DNA of 64,000 bases from Chloroflexota bacterium (GTDB taxonomy: Bacteria; Chloroflexota; Chloroflexia; Chloroflexales; Roseiflexaceae), in assembly GCA_018969485.1 (NCBI GenBank), contig JAGWYG010000003.1, positions 1 through 64,000 on the forward strand. Direction: 5' to 3'. Each line of letters begins with the position of its first letter. The stretch's first letter is position 1. Shown here in pieces: positions 9,307-19,800 of this stretch. Position numbers and translations under genes: made by a program. The notes beneath the pieces were generated by a model, which did not search any database, was not told where the DNA came from, and was given only the letters and a program-made list of their open reading frames with translations.

Positions 9307-10356
9307 TCACTCATCGCCACCGACGCGCTGCCACGCGGCGCGCGCCGCAGCGATGCCAGCGCTGTCGAGCGGGAGCTCGCGCACATCTGGCGCACTGCCG
9401 ATGTCGGGCTGCGCCGGCGGCGTGCCATCGGCGCGCCGCAGGCCATGTGCCGCCAGCGCCGCCTGCTGGGCCTCATCGAGCAGGAAGCGGCGAAACGCGG
9501 CCGCCGCCTCGCGCTGCCCGGCGCTGACGGCAGCATCGGTGAGCACCACGAACGGATAGCGATTGACCGCCGTCGGCGCCGGCGTGAAGCTGCGCACCGC
9601 GCCCCAGCGGCTGCTGATCGCCGCCGCACGGCTCAGTGCCGCCTGCTCGGTGAGCAGCACCGCATCGAACCGGCTCGGGCCAAACTGGGCCAGCAGCGTC
9701 TCGAGCGGCGCCACCGCCGGATCCACCGCCTCGGTCGCGGCAGCCACGCCATCGAGCCAGGCATCGTCGCCCGCAGCCAGCAGCGTCGCGACCGCCAGCG
9801 CGCCAGCGTCGTGCCGTGGCGTGGTGATGCCCAGTTTGACCACCCCCCAGCCAGCCTGGCCGCCATATGCCGCCCAGCCGGCCGGATCGACCAGGGCGCG
9901 CTGTAGCGTGGCGAGCAGCGCCTCGCCCGACGTCAGCCCCAGCAACTGCGCCCGCGACTCCCATGCCAGCACCACCATCGGCGAACTCGCCACCGACACG
10001 CCGTCGGCGCCGCTGGCGAGCCAGCCGCCGTGCGCCGGGATCAGCGCGGCCGGCATGGCCTCGCCGTCCGCCAGGCGCGCCTGCATCGCCTGGCCATCGA
10101 GCGGCACCAGCACGATCTCGATCGGCCGGCCGGCTACCGCTGCGCCCCCCGCGGCAAAACGCTGCGCAGCGTCGGTCAGCCAGCCAGTCAGCGCGGCATC
10201 GTGCCAGATCGCGATGCGCACCGGCGCGCGCGCTGCGCCGAGCGGCAGCGGCAGCGGCGCATAGCCGACCCCTCCCACCGCCAGGTAGATCAGCGCCACC
10301 AGCAGGACGATCGCCAGGTAACCGCCGGCGATCAGGCGGGACAGCACGCGCAGCAT
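9307..10356 (-). CDS. Membrane-anchored solute-binding-like protein
   Basis: 349 aa with one N-terminal membrane helix (about residues 5-28) and an extracytoplasmic domain that resembles the type II periplasmic-binding-protein fold: VRIAIWHDAALTGWL near the start and repeated alpha/beta units, ending in a region like that of the upstream vWA protein. It lacks a vWA domain. The start ATG overlaps the upstream stop as ATGA, so translation is probably coupled to the 564-aa vWA gene. No permease or ATPase gene is adjacent, so an ordinary ABC uptake role is doubtful. Ligand unknown; the two proteins may form one surface complex. Confidence 0.6.
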   Translation of the reverse strand: MLRVLSRLIAGGYLAIVLLVALIYLAVGGVGYAPLPLPLGAARAPVRIAIWHDAALTGWLTDAAQRFAAGGAAVAGRPIEIVLVPLDGQAMQARLADGEAMPAALIPAHGGWLASGADGVSVASSPMVVLAWESRAQLLGLTSGEALLATLQRALVDPAGWAAYGGQAGWGVVKLGITTPRHDAGALAVATLLAAGDDAWLDGVAAATEAVDPAVAPLETLLAQFGPSRFDAVLLTEQAALSRAAAISSRWGAVRSFTPAPTAVNRYPFVVLTDAAVSAGQREAAAAFRRFLLDEAQQAALAAHGLRRADGTPPAQPDIGSAPDVRELPLDSAGIAAARAAWQRVGGDE

Positions 10357-12050
10357 CAGAAGTACCGGCTCAGATTCTCGAAGATCTGGCCGATGTCGCC
10401 GGTGTCACCCTGCACCAGCAACGTCCGCGAGAACTCGACGATCTGCTCGAGCGCGGCGATGTCGGCATCGCCGCCGTAAGCCACCGGGAAGATGCTGATG
10501 CCGGACTCATCGAATGCTGCGCGCACCTCGTCGAGCGTCGCGGTGCTGGAGTTGTCCAGCCCGTCGGACAACAGCACGATCGCCCGCATCCGGTCGCCGT
10601 CGGCGGCGGGCGGCAATGCGTCGAGCGTCGCCTTGCCGACCAGCAGCGCATCGTAGAGCGCCGTCTTGCCCGTCGGCTGCAGGCGGTTCACCGCATCGTC
10701 GAGCGCGATGCGATTCTCGCCCAGCGGTGCCGGCACGACATCGACCTGCGACTGGGAGCCGAAGCTCACGAGCCCGACGCGGTCTTCGGGCAGGATGCGC
10801 GCCAGGAAGGTCGCCAGTCCGGCGCGGGCAGTGTCGAGCTTGCCGCCGTCCTCCATCGAGCCCGAGACGTCGATCACCAGCACGATGTCGGCGCGCTTGC
10901 GGTTGACCGCCCAGGTGTTCTTGGCGGCGACCAGCACCTCGGCCGGCGGCACCGGCAGCACGCTCTGGACGCCCTGGGGCTGGACGCCGAACGCCGGGCT
11001 GATCGGCGCGTCGATCGGCACGTCGACGTTCGCTGGCCGGAAACCGGACGCCATCGCCAGTTGCTGGCTCTCGGCGGTCAGCAGGAAGGTGTAGAACTGT
11101 TCGGCTGCCTGGCGCTCGGCAGGCGTGGCGCTCGCCATCATGATGTACGGATTATCGTGCCAGAATGTGCCTTCGGCCGGATAGATCGCCACCAGCGGCG
11201 TCGGCGGATTTTTGTTCTTGTTGAAGTCGATGAGCGTGATCTCTTCCATCGGGAAGGCCGAGATGTAGCTCATGCCGAACTTCCGCATGTTTTCGCTGAA
11301 CACCAGCGTGTTGTAGCCGTAGTGGCGGATACCCTTGCCGAGATCACGGATGAACTGCTGGCTCTCGGGCCGCTCGATGTCGGCGACGGTCAGATCGCGC
11401 TGCTTGCCGGCGGCGGCATAGAATTCGGCCAGCAGCGTCGACAGCGCGGTCGTGCTGATCTCGGGATCGGTGTGCCCCCACGAGAAGCGCCCCCACTCGG
11501 GGTGGCCGTAGCGCCCCCAACCCTCGGGATCATTGATCAACTCGAGCATCTGGCGCCAGCCGATCGGCGTGTCCGGCCAGCCGAGCGCCTCGGCCATCGG
11601 TCGCCACATCGCGATGACGACCGGGGTGAGCACCAGCGGGCGGTTGGAGATGGCGACGTCGGGATTGCCGCCTTCATACTTGAGGACTTCCAGCCAGGTC
11701 GATGCCGAGGGGCTCCAGACGGTGACGTCGAGCTGGCCGTTCTTGATCTCGGTGCGGGCGGCGCCGCTCGAGCGGTTGAGGCCGACGACGCGGACGCGCT
11801 GGCCATCGACGGCAGCGCCACTGGCATTGAACGCCTCGATGCGCTCGGTCAGCCAGCCCTCCTTCTCGGGGCTGTAGGCGATGCTGATCTCGAGCCCGTC
11901 CCCGCTACCCGGCAGCGACGGCAGGCCGCCGCCGGGCGCAGTGCTGTCGGGCGTGTTGCCGGCGATCAGGGCGAGCAGGCCGCACGAACCGCAGCCGAGG
12001 GCGACGATCGCACCGACCACGATGAGCAGCATCCTCGTTTGCGTTGTCAT
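10356..12050 (-). CDS. Solute-binding plus von Willebrand A domain protein
   Basis: 564 aa. An N-terminal hydrophobic segment (about 6-30, containing CGSCG) anchors or exports it. Residues of about 50-370 resemble an extracellular solute-binding domain, and about 385 to the end form a vWA domain with a complete metal-ion-dependent adhesion site: DVSGS near 390, the Thr of PTGKTALYDAL and the Asp of LLSDGLDNS. vWA domains bind protein partners through a divalent metal. The fusion suggests a surface protein that couples ligand capture to a protein contact. It is the first gene of a two-gene operon with the 349-aa protein; the promoter TATACT lies about 95 bp upstream. Function unknown. Confidence 0.75.
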   Translation of the reverse strand: MTTQTRMLLIVVGAIVALGCGSCGLLALIAGNTPDSTAPGGGLPSLPGSGDGLEISIAYSPEKEGWLTERIEAFNASGAAVDGQRVRVVGLNRSSGAARTEIKNGQLDVTVWSPSASTWLEVLKYEGGNPDVAISNRPLVLTPVVIAMWRPMAEALGWPDTPIGWRQMLELINDPEGWGRYGHPEWGRFSWGHTDPEISTTALSTLLAEFYAAAGKQRDLTVADIERPESQQFIRDLGKGIRHYGYNTLVFSENMRKFGMSYISAFPMEEITLIDFNKNKNPPTPLVAIYPAEGTFWHDNPYIMMASATPAERQAAEQFYTFLLTAESQQLAMASGFRPANVDVPIDAPISPAFGVQPQGVQSVLPVPPAEVLVAAKNTWAVNRKRADIVLVIDVSGSMEDGGKLDTARAGLATFLARILPEDRVGLVSFGSQSQVDVVPAPLGENRIALDDAVNRLQPTGKTALYDALLVGKATLDALPPAADGDRMRAIVLLSDGLDNSSTATLDEVRAAFDESGISIFPVAYGGDADIAALEQIVEFSRTLLVQGDTGDIGQIFENLSRYF

Positions 12051-12149
12051 TCGATGCCCCCCGGTGTCCCGGCCGGTGCCACGGCATGCGCTGCCCGGCC
12101 GACAGTCTCACCGCGGCGCGCTGCCGCGGCGAGATCGCGTGTGGCATCC

Positions 12150-12155
12150 AGTATA
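12150..12155 (-). promoter_or_regulatory. -10 box for vWA operon
   Basis: TATACT on the minus strand, 99 bp upstream of ATG 12050. No clear -35. Confidence 0.4.
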
Positions 12156-12235
12156 GCGCATCGGCGGCGGGCGTGGCGGAGCGAATGCGGCACGCCGCGG
12201 GAGGGTGTCCCGCGGCGCCGTGACACAGGACGGCC

Positions 12236-13057
12236 TCAGCGCAGCGCGCCGATCAGCCGCGCGAAGCGCCGCTGCTCCCAGCCATTGAAGAAGTCGGCAT
12301 GCATCGTCAGGGTCGATCCCGACGACAGCGTCAGCGTCGCCGACGCCGCGGGCTGCGGATAGATCACGCGCAGCTCGAGCTGCGGCAGCGCCACCGTCCC
12401 GGCCGGGCAGGTGCCGGCGCTGGCGTAGCTCAGATGGCTCTTGTGGTTGGCCGAGTCGAGGTTGACGCCGTCCCAGCATTCGGGGAACCGGATGGTCGCG
12501 ACCAGGTTCTGCCGGCCGGTGCAGGCCGGCGGCGTGGCGGTGCCGGCGGCGCGCGAGCCGGTGCAGCCCCACGACACGACGCTGGTCGGCTGTGCGGCGG
12601 TGGCGCGCGAATCGCCGGCGATCAGCTTGAGCCCGGCCGGATGCGCCACCACGCGGCCGCGGACCGTCTTGCGATAGGCCACCTCGACGACGATGGGGGT
12701 GACGGCGGTGCCGTTGCTGAGCAGCGTCGGCACCCAGTAGGCCGATCCGTCGGCGCGGTCCGAGCAGGTCGTGGCCGGCGTGGCGCGCAGCGAGGCGGCG
12801 GTGGTGTTCTCGTCGGTGGCGCGGTTGCCGAAGAACTGGTGCATGTGGCTCATGCCGGTGTGTCCGGGCATGACGATCGGATCAACGGCGCCGGTATGCG
12901 ACGGCGCGCAGTCGATGCGCAGCACGCCACCACCGCCGCCGGCGGGTGGGCGTGGCGCGGCCGGCGCCGGCGTACGCGCCGCGCTGGCCGTCGCGGCGAA
13001 GGCCAGGATCCCGATGATGACGGCGACGGCGGCGAGTGCGGACAAGGCACGGGTCAT
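12236..13057 (-). CDS. Secreted DUF1996 protein
   Basis: 273 aa with a Sec signal peptide (basic MTR, hydrophobic 6-22, cleavage near ATASA-AR). The mature part has DUF1996 hallmarks: a His-rich HTGMSHMHQFFGNR near 70, paired cysteines, ECWDGVNLDSANHKSHLSY near 190 and DFFNGWE at the end. DUF1996 is common in fungi and actinobacteria and is usually extracellular; its activity is not established, though the conserved His/Asp residues could bind metal. The ATG start has GGAGAGGAG upstream. An array of 11-bp phased repeats lies 80-130 bp upstream. Confidence 0.8.
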   Translation of the reverse strand: MTRALSALAAVAVIIGILAFAATASAARTPAPAAPRPPAGGGGGVLRIDCAPSHTGAVDPIVMPGHTGMSHMHQFFGNRATDENTTAASLRATPATTCSDRADGSAYWVPTLLSNGTAVTPIVVEVAYRKTVRGRVVAHPAGLKLIAGDSRATAAQPTSVVSWGCTGSRAAGTATPPACTGRQNLVATIRFPECWDGVNLDSANHKSHLSYASAGTCPAGTVALPQLELRVIYPQPAASATLTLSSGSTLTMHADFFNGWEQRRFARLIGALR

Positions 13058-13137
13058 GGCGGTGGCTCCTCTCCGATGGTGAAACCCGGTCGTGCAACAC
13101 AGGGTCGTCTGCTGATGTGATGACAGTCTAGGCGCCG

Positions 13138-13192
13138 GATGTGTGGATGGTGTTCAGATGATGTGAGGTTGGTGTGAATGATGTGATGGAGA
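13138..13192 (-). promoter_or_regulatory. 11-bp phased repeat array, possible operator
   Basis: In the divergent spacer the tetramer TGTG/TGTT recurs at 13140, 13151, 13162 and 13173 (exact 11-bp steps) and again at 13182. Direct repeats with 11-bp period are the typical layout of OmpR/PhoB-family response-regulator sites. The array lies upstream of the DUF1996 gene and upstream of the YfhO gene. The regulator is not in the window. Confidence 0.4.
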
Positions 13193-13319
13193 TGCGGTAG
13201 CACAGCAGACGGGCCGCCCCGCCCCGCGTGGCCGGCGCCCGGCGGCAGCGACGGCCGGCCGGGCGAGTCGTATTAGAATGGCCAGAGCATGTCGACGACC
13301 GATGTATGAGGGAGGCGCA

Positions 13320-15824
13320 GTGGTAGAGCCCGATCGACCGTCCGTGAGCGCAGGCGCACCGGCGCGGCCATGGCGGCCCGCGCGCCATGCGCCGCTGGCC
13401 GTGCTGCTCGGCATCGCGCTGCTGCTGACATGGCGCGCGCTCATTCCCGGCAACGTGCTGCTGCCGCTCGACGTGCTGCTCCACCTGCATCCCTGGCGCT
13501 TCTCCTACGAGCGCGTCGATCTGGCCAACCCGCTGGCCACCGATCCCGTCACCCAGGTGTACCCCCGGCGCGTCCTGGCCAACCAACTGGTACAGCAAGG
13601 CGCCTGGCCGCTGTGGAATCCGGCGGTGCTCACCGGGACGCCGCTGCTGGCCGACGGGCAGCTAGGCTTCTTCTATCCGCCGAGCCTGGTGTTTCTCGTG
13701 CTGCCACTGGAGCATGCCTACGGCTGGTATGCGTTCATCCAGGTGCTGCTCGCCGGCGCGGGGACGTTCCTGTTCGCCCGGCGCATCGGGCTGGGGCGCG
13801 GGGCGGCGACGCTGGCCGGGGTGGCGTACATGCTCAACGGCTATCTGCTGCAATGGCTGCCATTCCCGCACCATACCGGCGCGACGGCGATGCTGCCATG
13901 GGGATTCTGGGCGGTGGAACTGGCGATCGCCGACGGGCGCTGGCGGCGCTGGCCATTCGCCGGGATCGCGCTGGCGCTGCCGCTGCTGAGCCACCTGCAG
14001 GTCGCATTCTACATCTGGCTGTGCCTCGCAGGCTATGTGGGCTGGCGCGCGCTCGGGCTGCGCCGCTGGCGGCCGCTCGCCGGGCTGGCGCTGGCGGTCA
14101 TCGTCGCGCTGGGGCTGGCGGCGCCGCAGCTGCTGCCCTCGCTGCAGCTGTCGTCGCAGGGGCAGCGCGCGGATCTCGGCGTGCAGGCGGGCGACGCGCA
14201 CGAGCAGTTCGTCACGCTGCTGCGCCTGCTGCTGCCGGGTACGGGCGCGGTCGCGCGCACCGGCGCGGCGCCCGCGTGGGGCGCGCAGTGGCTGCAGCCG
14301 TCGGTGCCGTATGCCGGCCTGCTGACGCTGGCGCTGGCGCTGCTGGCGATGCTGCGCTCGCGGCTGCGCACCACCACCTACTTCGGCGTCCTGGCGATCG
14401 CCGCGCTGGCGCTGGCGCTGCGCACGCCGCTGCTCGATACGCTGGCACTGCTCCTGCCACCCTACCGCCAGTTCGAAGACCACACGCGCTGGTTCGTCGT
14501 CTGGGGATTTGCCGCAGCGGTGCTGGCGGGGCTCGGCGCCGAAGCGCTGGGGAGCATGGCGCGGCAGCGCCCGTGGTGGCTGTGGCTGAACCGCGGCATC
14601 ACCGCCGCCGCCGGCGTGCTGGTCGGCGGGTGGGGGCTGTGGCACCTGCAGCTGTTCACGCCGCAGTCGCGCTACGGCGAATACATCACCCTGGTGTATC
14701 GCCAGCCGCTCGCGCCGGCGCTGTGGCTGGGGCTGGCGAGCCTCGCCGCACTGACATCGCTGGCGCTGCTGGCGCGCACCACGCGCCAGGCATACGCCTG
14801 GCTGGCCTGGCCGATCGTGCTGGCCGCCCTCGCCGCCGACCTGCTCTGGAACGGTGGAGCGCATCACAATGCCGTCGCGACGCGGCTCGCCACGCCGACC
14901 GCCGATCTGCGCGCGGCGCTGGGGCAGCCGGGCGGCGACGTCCGGGCCGCACCGCTGCTGCCGCCGACGCGGCAGGTCGATTTTCTGGTGCGCCAGCCGG
15001 GGCCGTTCCGCATCCTCGGCGGCGATCTGGGGGTGCTGCCGCCGAATCTGGCGGCGGCGCTGGGCCTCGAGGATGTCCGCGGCTATGTGTCGCTCTACAC
15101 CGCGCGCTACAACCGGCTGGTGCGCCTGATCGACGGCAAGGATTACCGCCGGACCGGCGAGCGGTTCATGGCGTTCCGCGCCTACTTCACCTCGGCATGG
15201 CACCATCGCCGCCTGCTCGACATGCTGAATGTGCGCTACCTGGTGTTCGCGCCGGGCAGCGAGAATGCCGCGCGCTACCAGCCGCTCGAGCTGGTGCAGC
15301 GCGACGACGAGGGCACGATCTACCGCAACCCCACCGCATTGCCACGCGCCTGGCTGGTGCATCGGGTCGAGGTGGTGCCCGACGATCTGGCACAGCTCGA
15401 GCGCCTGGCGAGCGACGGGTTTGATCCGGCACAGGTCGCGCTGCTGGCCGAGACACCGCCGCCGCTGGCGCCGGCCGCCGCGGCCGAGCCGACGCCGGAC
15501 GTACGCTACGGCCCCAACCGGGTCACCATCGAGGCGCAGCCCGCCAGCGCCGCACTGCTGGTGCTGGCCGACGCCTACGCCGACGACTGGGAGGTGCGTG
15601 TCGACGGGCGACCGGCCCGGCTGTACCGCGCCAACTATGCGTTCCGCGGCGTCTGGCTGCCGGCCGGCCGCCACACGGTCGAGATGTCCTACCAGCCCCG
15701 GGCGTTCACGCTGGGCCTGGTGCTGGCGACGCTCACCCTGCTGGCGCTGGCGGCGTGGTGGTGGCATGGCCGCCGGGCCGATGCCGCGCGGAGCACGGCG
15801 GAGCGCGCGCGGGATCACGCATGA
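13320..15824 (+). CDS. YfhO-type polytopic membrane protein
   Basis: About 834 aa. A first membrane segment follows a short cytoplasmic N-terminus, then the conserved early loop with DPVTQVYPRR and LWNPAVLTGTPLLADGQ, then roughly a dozen helices and a C-terminal soluble beta-rich domain (about 600-800) before a final membrane helix. This architecture matches YfhO and related GT-C-like proteins involved in cell-surface glycosylation, for example of teichoic or other polymers; a lipid-linked sugar would be the donor. The GTG at 13320 is preferred because GGGAGG precedes it; ATG 13302 or 13278 are alternatives. Probably monocistronic; regulation may involve the phased repeats upstream. Confidence 0.7.
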   Translation: MVEPDRPSVSAGAPARPWRPARHAPLAVLLGIALLLTWRALIPGNVLLPLDVLLHLHPWRFSYERVDLANPLATDPVTQVYPRRVLANQLVQQGAWPLWNPAVLTGTPLLADGQLGFFYPPSLVFLVLPLEHAYGWYAFIQVLLAGAGTFLFARRIGLGRGAATLAGVAYMLNGYLLQWLPFPHHTGATAMLPWGFWAVELAIADGRWRRWPFAGIALALPLLSHLQVAFYIWLCLAGYVGWRALGLRRWRPLAGLALAVIVALGLAAPQLLPSLQLSSQGQRADLGVQAGDAHEQFVTLLRLLLPGTGAVARTGAAPAWGAQWLQPSVPYAGLLTLALALLAMLRSRLRTTTYFGVLAIAALALALRTPLLDTLALLLPPYRQFEDHTRWFVVWGFAAAVLAGLGAEALGSMARQRPWWLWLNRGITAAAGVLVGGWGLWHLQLFTPQSRYGEYITLVYRQPLAPALWLGLASLAALTSLALLARTTRQAYAWLAWPIVLAALAADLLWNGGAHHNAVATRLATPTADLRAALGQPGGDVRAAPLLPPTRQVDFLVRQPGPFRILGGDLGVLPPNLAAALGLEDVRGYVSLYTARYNRLVRLIDGKDYRRTGERFMAFRAYFTSAWHHRRLLDMLNVRYLVFAPGSENAARYQPLELVQRDDEGTIYRNPTALPRAWLVHRVEVVPDDLAQLERLASDGFDPAQVALLAETPPPLAPAAAAEPTPDVRYGPNRVTIEAQPASAALLVLADAYADDWEVRVDGRPARLYRANYAFRGVWLPAGRHTVEMSYQPRAFTLGLVLATLTLLALAAWWWHGRRADAARSTAERARDHA

Positions 15825-15876
15825 ACGGGCGCCGTATGCGAGGTGCCGCCGCGGGCCGGGCAGCCCGGTGACACCG

Positions 15877-15918
15877 CACCGGGTGGCGCGGGCGCTCGCC
15901 CGTGCCGGCCACCCGGTG
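15877..15918. terminator. Strong hairpin after YfhO gene
   Basis: CACCGGGTGGC pairs with GGCCACCCGGTG across a centre that is itself self-complementary (GCGGGCG/CGCCCGTGC). There is no T-tract, so it is a candidate factor-assisted terminator or mRNA-end stabiliser rather than a classic intrinsic terminator. Confidence 0.35.
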
Positions 15919-15979
15919 GCCCGACGGCGCATCGCGTGCCCACTGCCCACTTGGCGGCGCATCGCGCGGGCGGGCATGC

Positions 15980-15985
15980 TATACT
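15980..15985 (+). promoter_or_regulatory. -10 box for GNAT-sbcC operon
   Basis: TATACT, 40 bp upstream of ATG 16026. Confidence 0.45.
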
Positions 15986-16025
15986 CTGGTGAGCGACCCA
16001 TGCATGCCGCGCCTGATCGAGCACC

Positions 16026-16844
16026 ATGAGCACGTCTGCCACCGCATCGCTGATCGACCGCATCCAGCAATCGCTGCGCGACACCGCGCGGGCGCATTTC
16101 CGTGCGTGGGATCTCGGCATCGCGACGGTCTACCTGAATCCGCACGATGTCGCGCCGCACCAGAACTACGCCATCCCCAACCACGCCGCACCGGTCGACA
16201 GCCTCGCCCTCGGGCAGGTCGCGGACGCGTTTCGCAGCAGATACCGCCGGCCGCGCTTCGAGTTCATCCGCGAGGCTGCACCGCAGCTACCCGCAGCGCT
16301 CGAGGCGCTCGGCTACGCGCCAGAGCTGCATGCGCCGCTGCTGGTCTGCAGCGCGGCGACGGTCGCACCGCCGGCCGCACCGGCCGAGGTAACGCTCGTC
16401 GGCCATCCGGCCGATGCCGACGACGCGACGCTGCGCACGGTGCTGCAGATCAACGAGGAGGGCTTCGGGGGCGTCGCCGCCGCAGCGTTCTCGGACGATG
16501 ACCTCGAGCGCTGCCGCCTGCTGCTCGGCGCCGGCCGCGCCTGGCTGGGATGCTGGGCCGGCCGCCCGGTCGCGTGCGGGATGTTCAGCGGGCCACGCGA
16601 CGGGCTCTGCGAGCTCGCCGGCATCACGACGCTGCCCGGCTACCGCGGCCGCGGCATCGCCACGGCGCTCACCGCCGCCATGGCACACGACGCGCTGCGC
16701 CTCGGCGCCGATCTGGTCTTCCTGACCGCCGATGACGCCGCCGCGATGCGCATCTACCAGCGCGTCGGGTTCTGTCACTGTGCGACGCTGGTGAGCTATG
16801 GCATGCCAGCCGATCAGCCATGGGCCGCATGGGGAGGGGAGTGA
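16026..16844 (+). CDS. GNAT-family N-acetyltransferase
   Basis: 272 aa. The C-terminal half carries the GNAT acetyl-CoA motif A: LAGITTLPGYRGRGIATAL (R-x-x-G-x-G/A type) near residue 210, then an Asp-rich helix and the motif-B segment MRIYQRVGF near 250. The N-terminal half (about 1-110) is a degenerate second GNAT-like or unrelated alpha/beta domain. Substrate unknown. It is followed after 4 bp by sbcC, and its last codons contain the sbcC ribosome-binding site, so the genes are co-transcribed; whether it acts in DNA repair is unknown. Confidence 0.8.
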   Translation: MSTSATASLIDRIQQSLRDTARAHFRAWDLGIATVYLNPHDVAPHQNYAIPNHAAPVDSLALGQVADAFRSRYRRPRFEFIREAAPQLPAALEALGYAPELHAPLLVCSAATVAPPAAPAEVTLVGHPADADDATLRTVLQINEEGFGGVAAAAFSDDDLERCRLLLGAGRAWLGCWAGRPVACGMFSGPRDGLCELAGITTLPGYRGRGIATALTAAMAHDALRLGADLVFLTADDAAAMRIYQRVGFCHCATLVSYGMPADQPWAAWGGE

Positions 16845-16848
16845 CCGC

Positions 16849-19800
16849 ATGGTACCCGAGTGCCTGATCGTGCGCAATTTCATGTGCTACCGCGAGGGCG
16901 TGCCACCGCTCGACCTGCGCGGCATCAGCATCGCATGTCTGGCCGGCAACAATGGTGCGGGTAAATCGGCGCTGCTCGACGCGATCACCTGGGCGCTGTG
17001 GGGCGAGACGCGGCTGCGGGGCGACAAGGATGTGCTGGCGCTCGGTGCCGTCGAGGTGATGGTTGAGCTGATCTTCAGCGTCGCCGGCCAGCGCTACCGG
17101 GTCATCCGGCGGCACATGAGCGCCGGCCGTGGCAAGAGCAGCATCAGTCCGCTCGAGTTTCAGGTCGAATCCGAACTGGGCTGGCGCACGCTGACCGGTG
17201 CGACGAAGACGGCGACGCAGCAGGCGATCACGGCGACGCTGCGCATGACGCACGATCTGTTCAGTCATTCGGCATTCCTGCGCCAGGGGCGCGCCGATGC
17301 CTTCACCAGCAGCACGCCGAACGCACGCAAGACGATCCTGGGGGAAATCCTTGGGCTCGCCGACTACGACGCCTACGAGTCGCGTGCCAAGGCGCACGTC
17401 GTGCGCCTCGAGGCCGGGATTCAGGCCCACGAGGGCCGGCTGGCGGTGCTGGCGGGGATTGCGGCGCAGCGCGACCAGCATGCGGCCCTGGTCGAGGCGG
17501 CGACGGCGCGCCGCGACGAGGCCGAGCAGCGCCTGGCGCAGCTGCGGAACGACCTCGAGGACGCCCAGGAGGCGGTGCGCACCCTCGAAGGCGCGCGACA
17601 GCGGCTGGGCGGGCTGCAGGCAGACCTCGAGCGGCTGCAGCGCGAGCGGATCCAGCGCATCGGCGAACTGGAGCAGACGCAGCAGCGCATCGCCGGCTGG
17701 TCGGCGCTGCTGGCGCGCCGTGCCGGGATCGGCGCGGGCGTGCTGCAGCTGCAGGCGGCGATTGCCGAGCACGGCCGTCTCGAGGCGGTGCGCGAGCGCT
17801 ACGAGCAGCTGCGGGTGGCCGTCGACGCCAAGCGGCGCGACGTGCTGCTGGAGCAGCACGACCACGCAACTGCCGTGGTGCGGCTCGAGGAGCGGCTGGC
17901 GCAGCTACGCGAGCGCGCCGCACGTGCGCCACACCTGCGCCACGAGATCGCCGAGCTGCAGGCGCGCCTCGAGCCGCTGCGCGCGCTGGATGGCCAGCGC
18001 GAGCAGCTGCGCGCCCAGCGCGGCGTGCTGCAGCAGCAGCGCGCCGACCATCACCGGCTCGAGCTGCGGCGCGCCGAACTGCGGCATGCCATCGACGCGC
18101 GCTCCCAGATGCTGCATGCCGAGCGTGATGCATTGCTGCAGCGGATCCACCAGGCCGAGGAGCGCCTGCGCGGCGAGACGGCGCTGGAGCACGCCGAACG
18201 CGCCGCCGGCGATGCCATCGCACGCGGCCAGGAGCACGTCCAGCAGCAGGCCGCGGTGCGCGCGGCGCTCGAACGCCTGGCCAGCGAGCGCGGCGAGCTC
18301 GACGCGCACCAGACGCGGATCAAGCACGAGGGCGAGGAGGCGCGCGCCCGGCGTCAGGCGCTCGAAGCGGCGCCCGCCGGCCAGGTGCCGATCTGCCCGC
18401 ACTGTGGGATGCCGCTCGACGAAGCCAACCGGCTCCGGCTGCTGGCCGGGTACGACGACGCGCTGGCCCGCCTGCGCACCACCTACGTCGAGCTGCGCGA
18501 CGCCCGCCAGCAGCTCGACGCCGCGCAGCAGGAACAGCAGGCCCGGCTGCGCGCCATCGAGCAGCAGGCCGAAGAGCTCAACCGCCGCCGCACCGAGCTC
18601 GCCCAGATCCGGCAGGCGCGGCACGAGCTCGGCGAGCTGCGCGCCCAGCTCGACCAGCGCGAGCGCCTGCGGCTGGCCGAGATCGACGGGCTGCTGTCGC
18701 GCCGCGAGTTCGAACAGTCGGCGCGCAGCGAGCTGATCACCATCGAAGCGCGGATCGGCGAACGCGGCAGCATCGCAGCCCTCGACCAGGCGCTGCAGCG
18801 CATCGACGACGATCTCGAGCGCATCGACGCGGCCATCGCCGCGCGCAGCGCCCTGGCGCTCGCGCTGCAGGCCCGCGAGGCAGCCCTGCACGAGATCAGC
18901 AGCAACGACCCGGCACTGTTCGAGGTCGAATGTGATCTCGACGCGCGCCGGCGCGCCTGGGATCTCGGGCAGGTGGCGGCAGCACCGCGCGCCGCGCTGA
19001 TCGATCTCGAGCACCAGCTGGCACCGCTCGCCGACGTGCCGCTCCTGCTCGCCGCCGCCCGCAGCGCCATGCACCAGCTGGCACACTGGGCCGAGGAGGC
19101 GCGCCAGCTCAGCGAAGCCGAGGGAGCGCTGGCGCGCGACCAGCCGCGGGTCCAGTCCCAGCGCGATGCGCTCGCCCACCTCGATGCCGAGCTCGCCGCG
19201 ATCGAGGCCCACCTGACGCAGCTGCGCCAGACGAGCCACACGCTGCGCGACATGCCGGCCCGGCGCGATGCGCTCATCCGGGACGTGCAGCGCTGCAGCG
19301 ACGATCTGGCCGTCTGGCAGCGCGACGTCGGCGAACATCGCGCCAGGCTGACTGCCAGCGAGACGGCCGCCGTCGACCACGCCACCGCCCTGCGCGAACA
19401 GGCGGAGCTCGCCCTGCGACGTCAGCGATTCCAGACGCTGGTGCGCGCGTTCGGCAAGAAGGGCATCCAGGCGATGCTCATCGACCGTGCGCTGCCCGAG
19501 ATCGAGACCGAGGCGAATGCGCTGCTGCGCACGATGAGCGACAATCAGCTCCAGGTTCAGTTCGCCACCCAACACACCGGCGCCAATGATCAGGTGATCG
19601 AATCGCTCGACATCAAGATCTCGGATCAGATGGGCACGCGCGACTACGCCGCCTACAGCGGCGGCGAGGCCTTCCGCATCGACTTCGCGATCCGCATCGC
19701 GCTGTCGAAGCTGCTGGCGCGCCGCGCCGGCGCGCACCTCGAGACGCTGTTCATCGACGAGGGCTTCGGCTCGCAGGACGCCCAGGGACGTGACCGGCTG

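Noticed and set aside
13662-16184. 840-codon minus-strand frame opposite the YfhO gene
   Set aside because: Arg/Gln-rich shadow with no motif; the plus-strand product has membrane helices and conserved segments.
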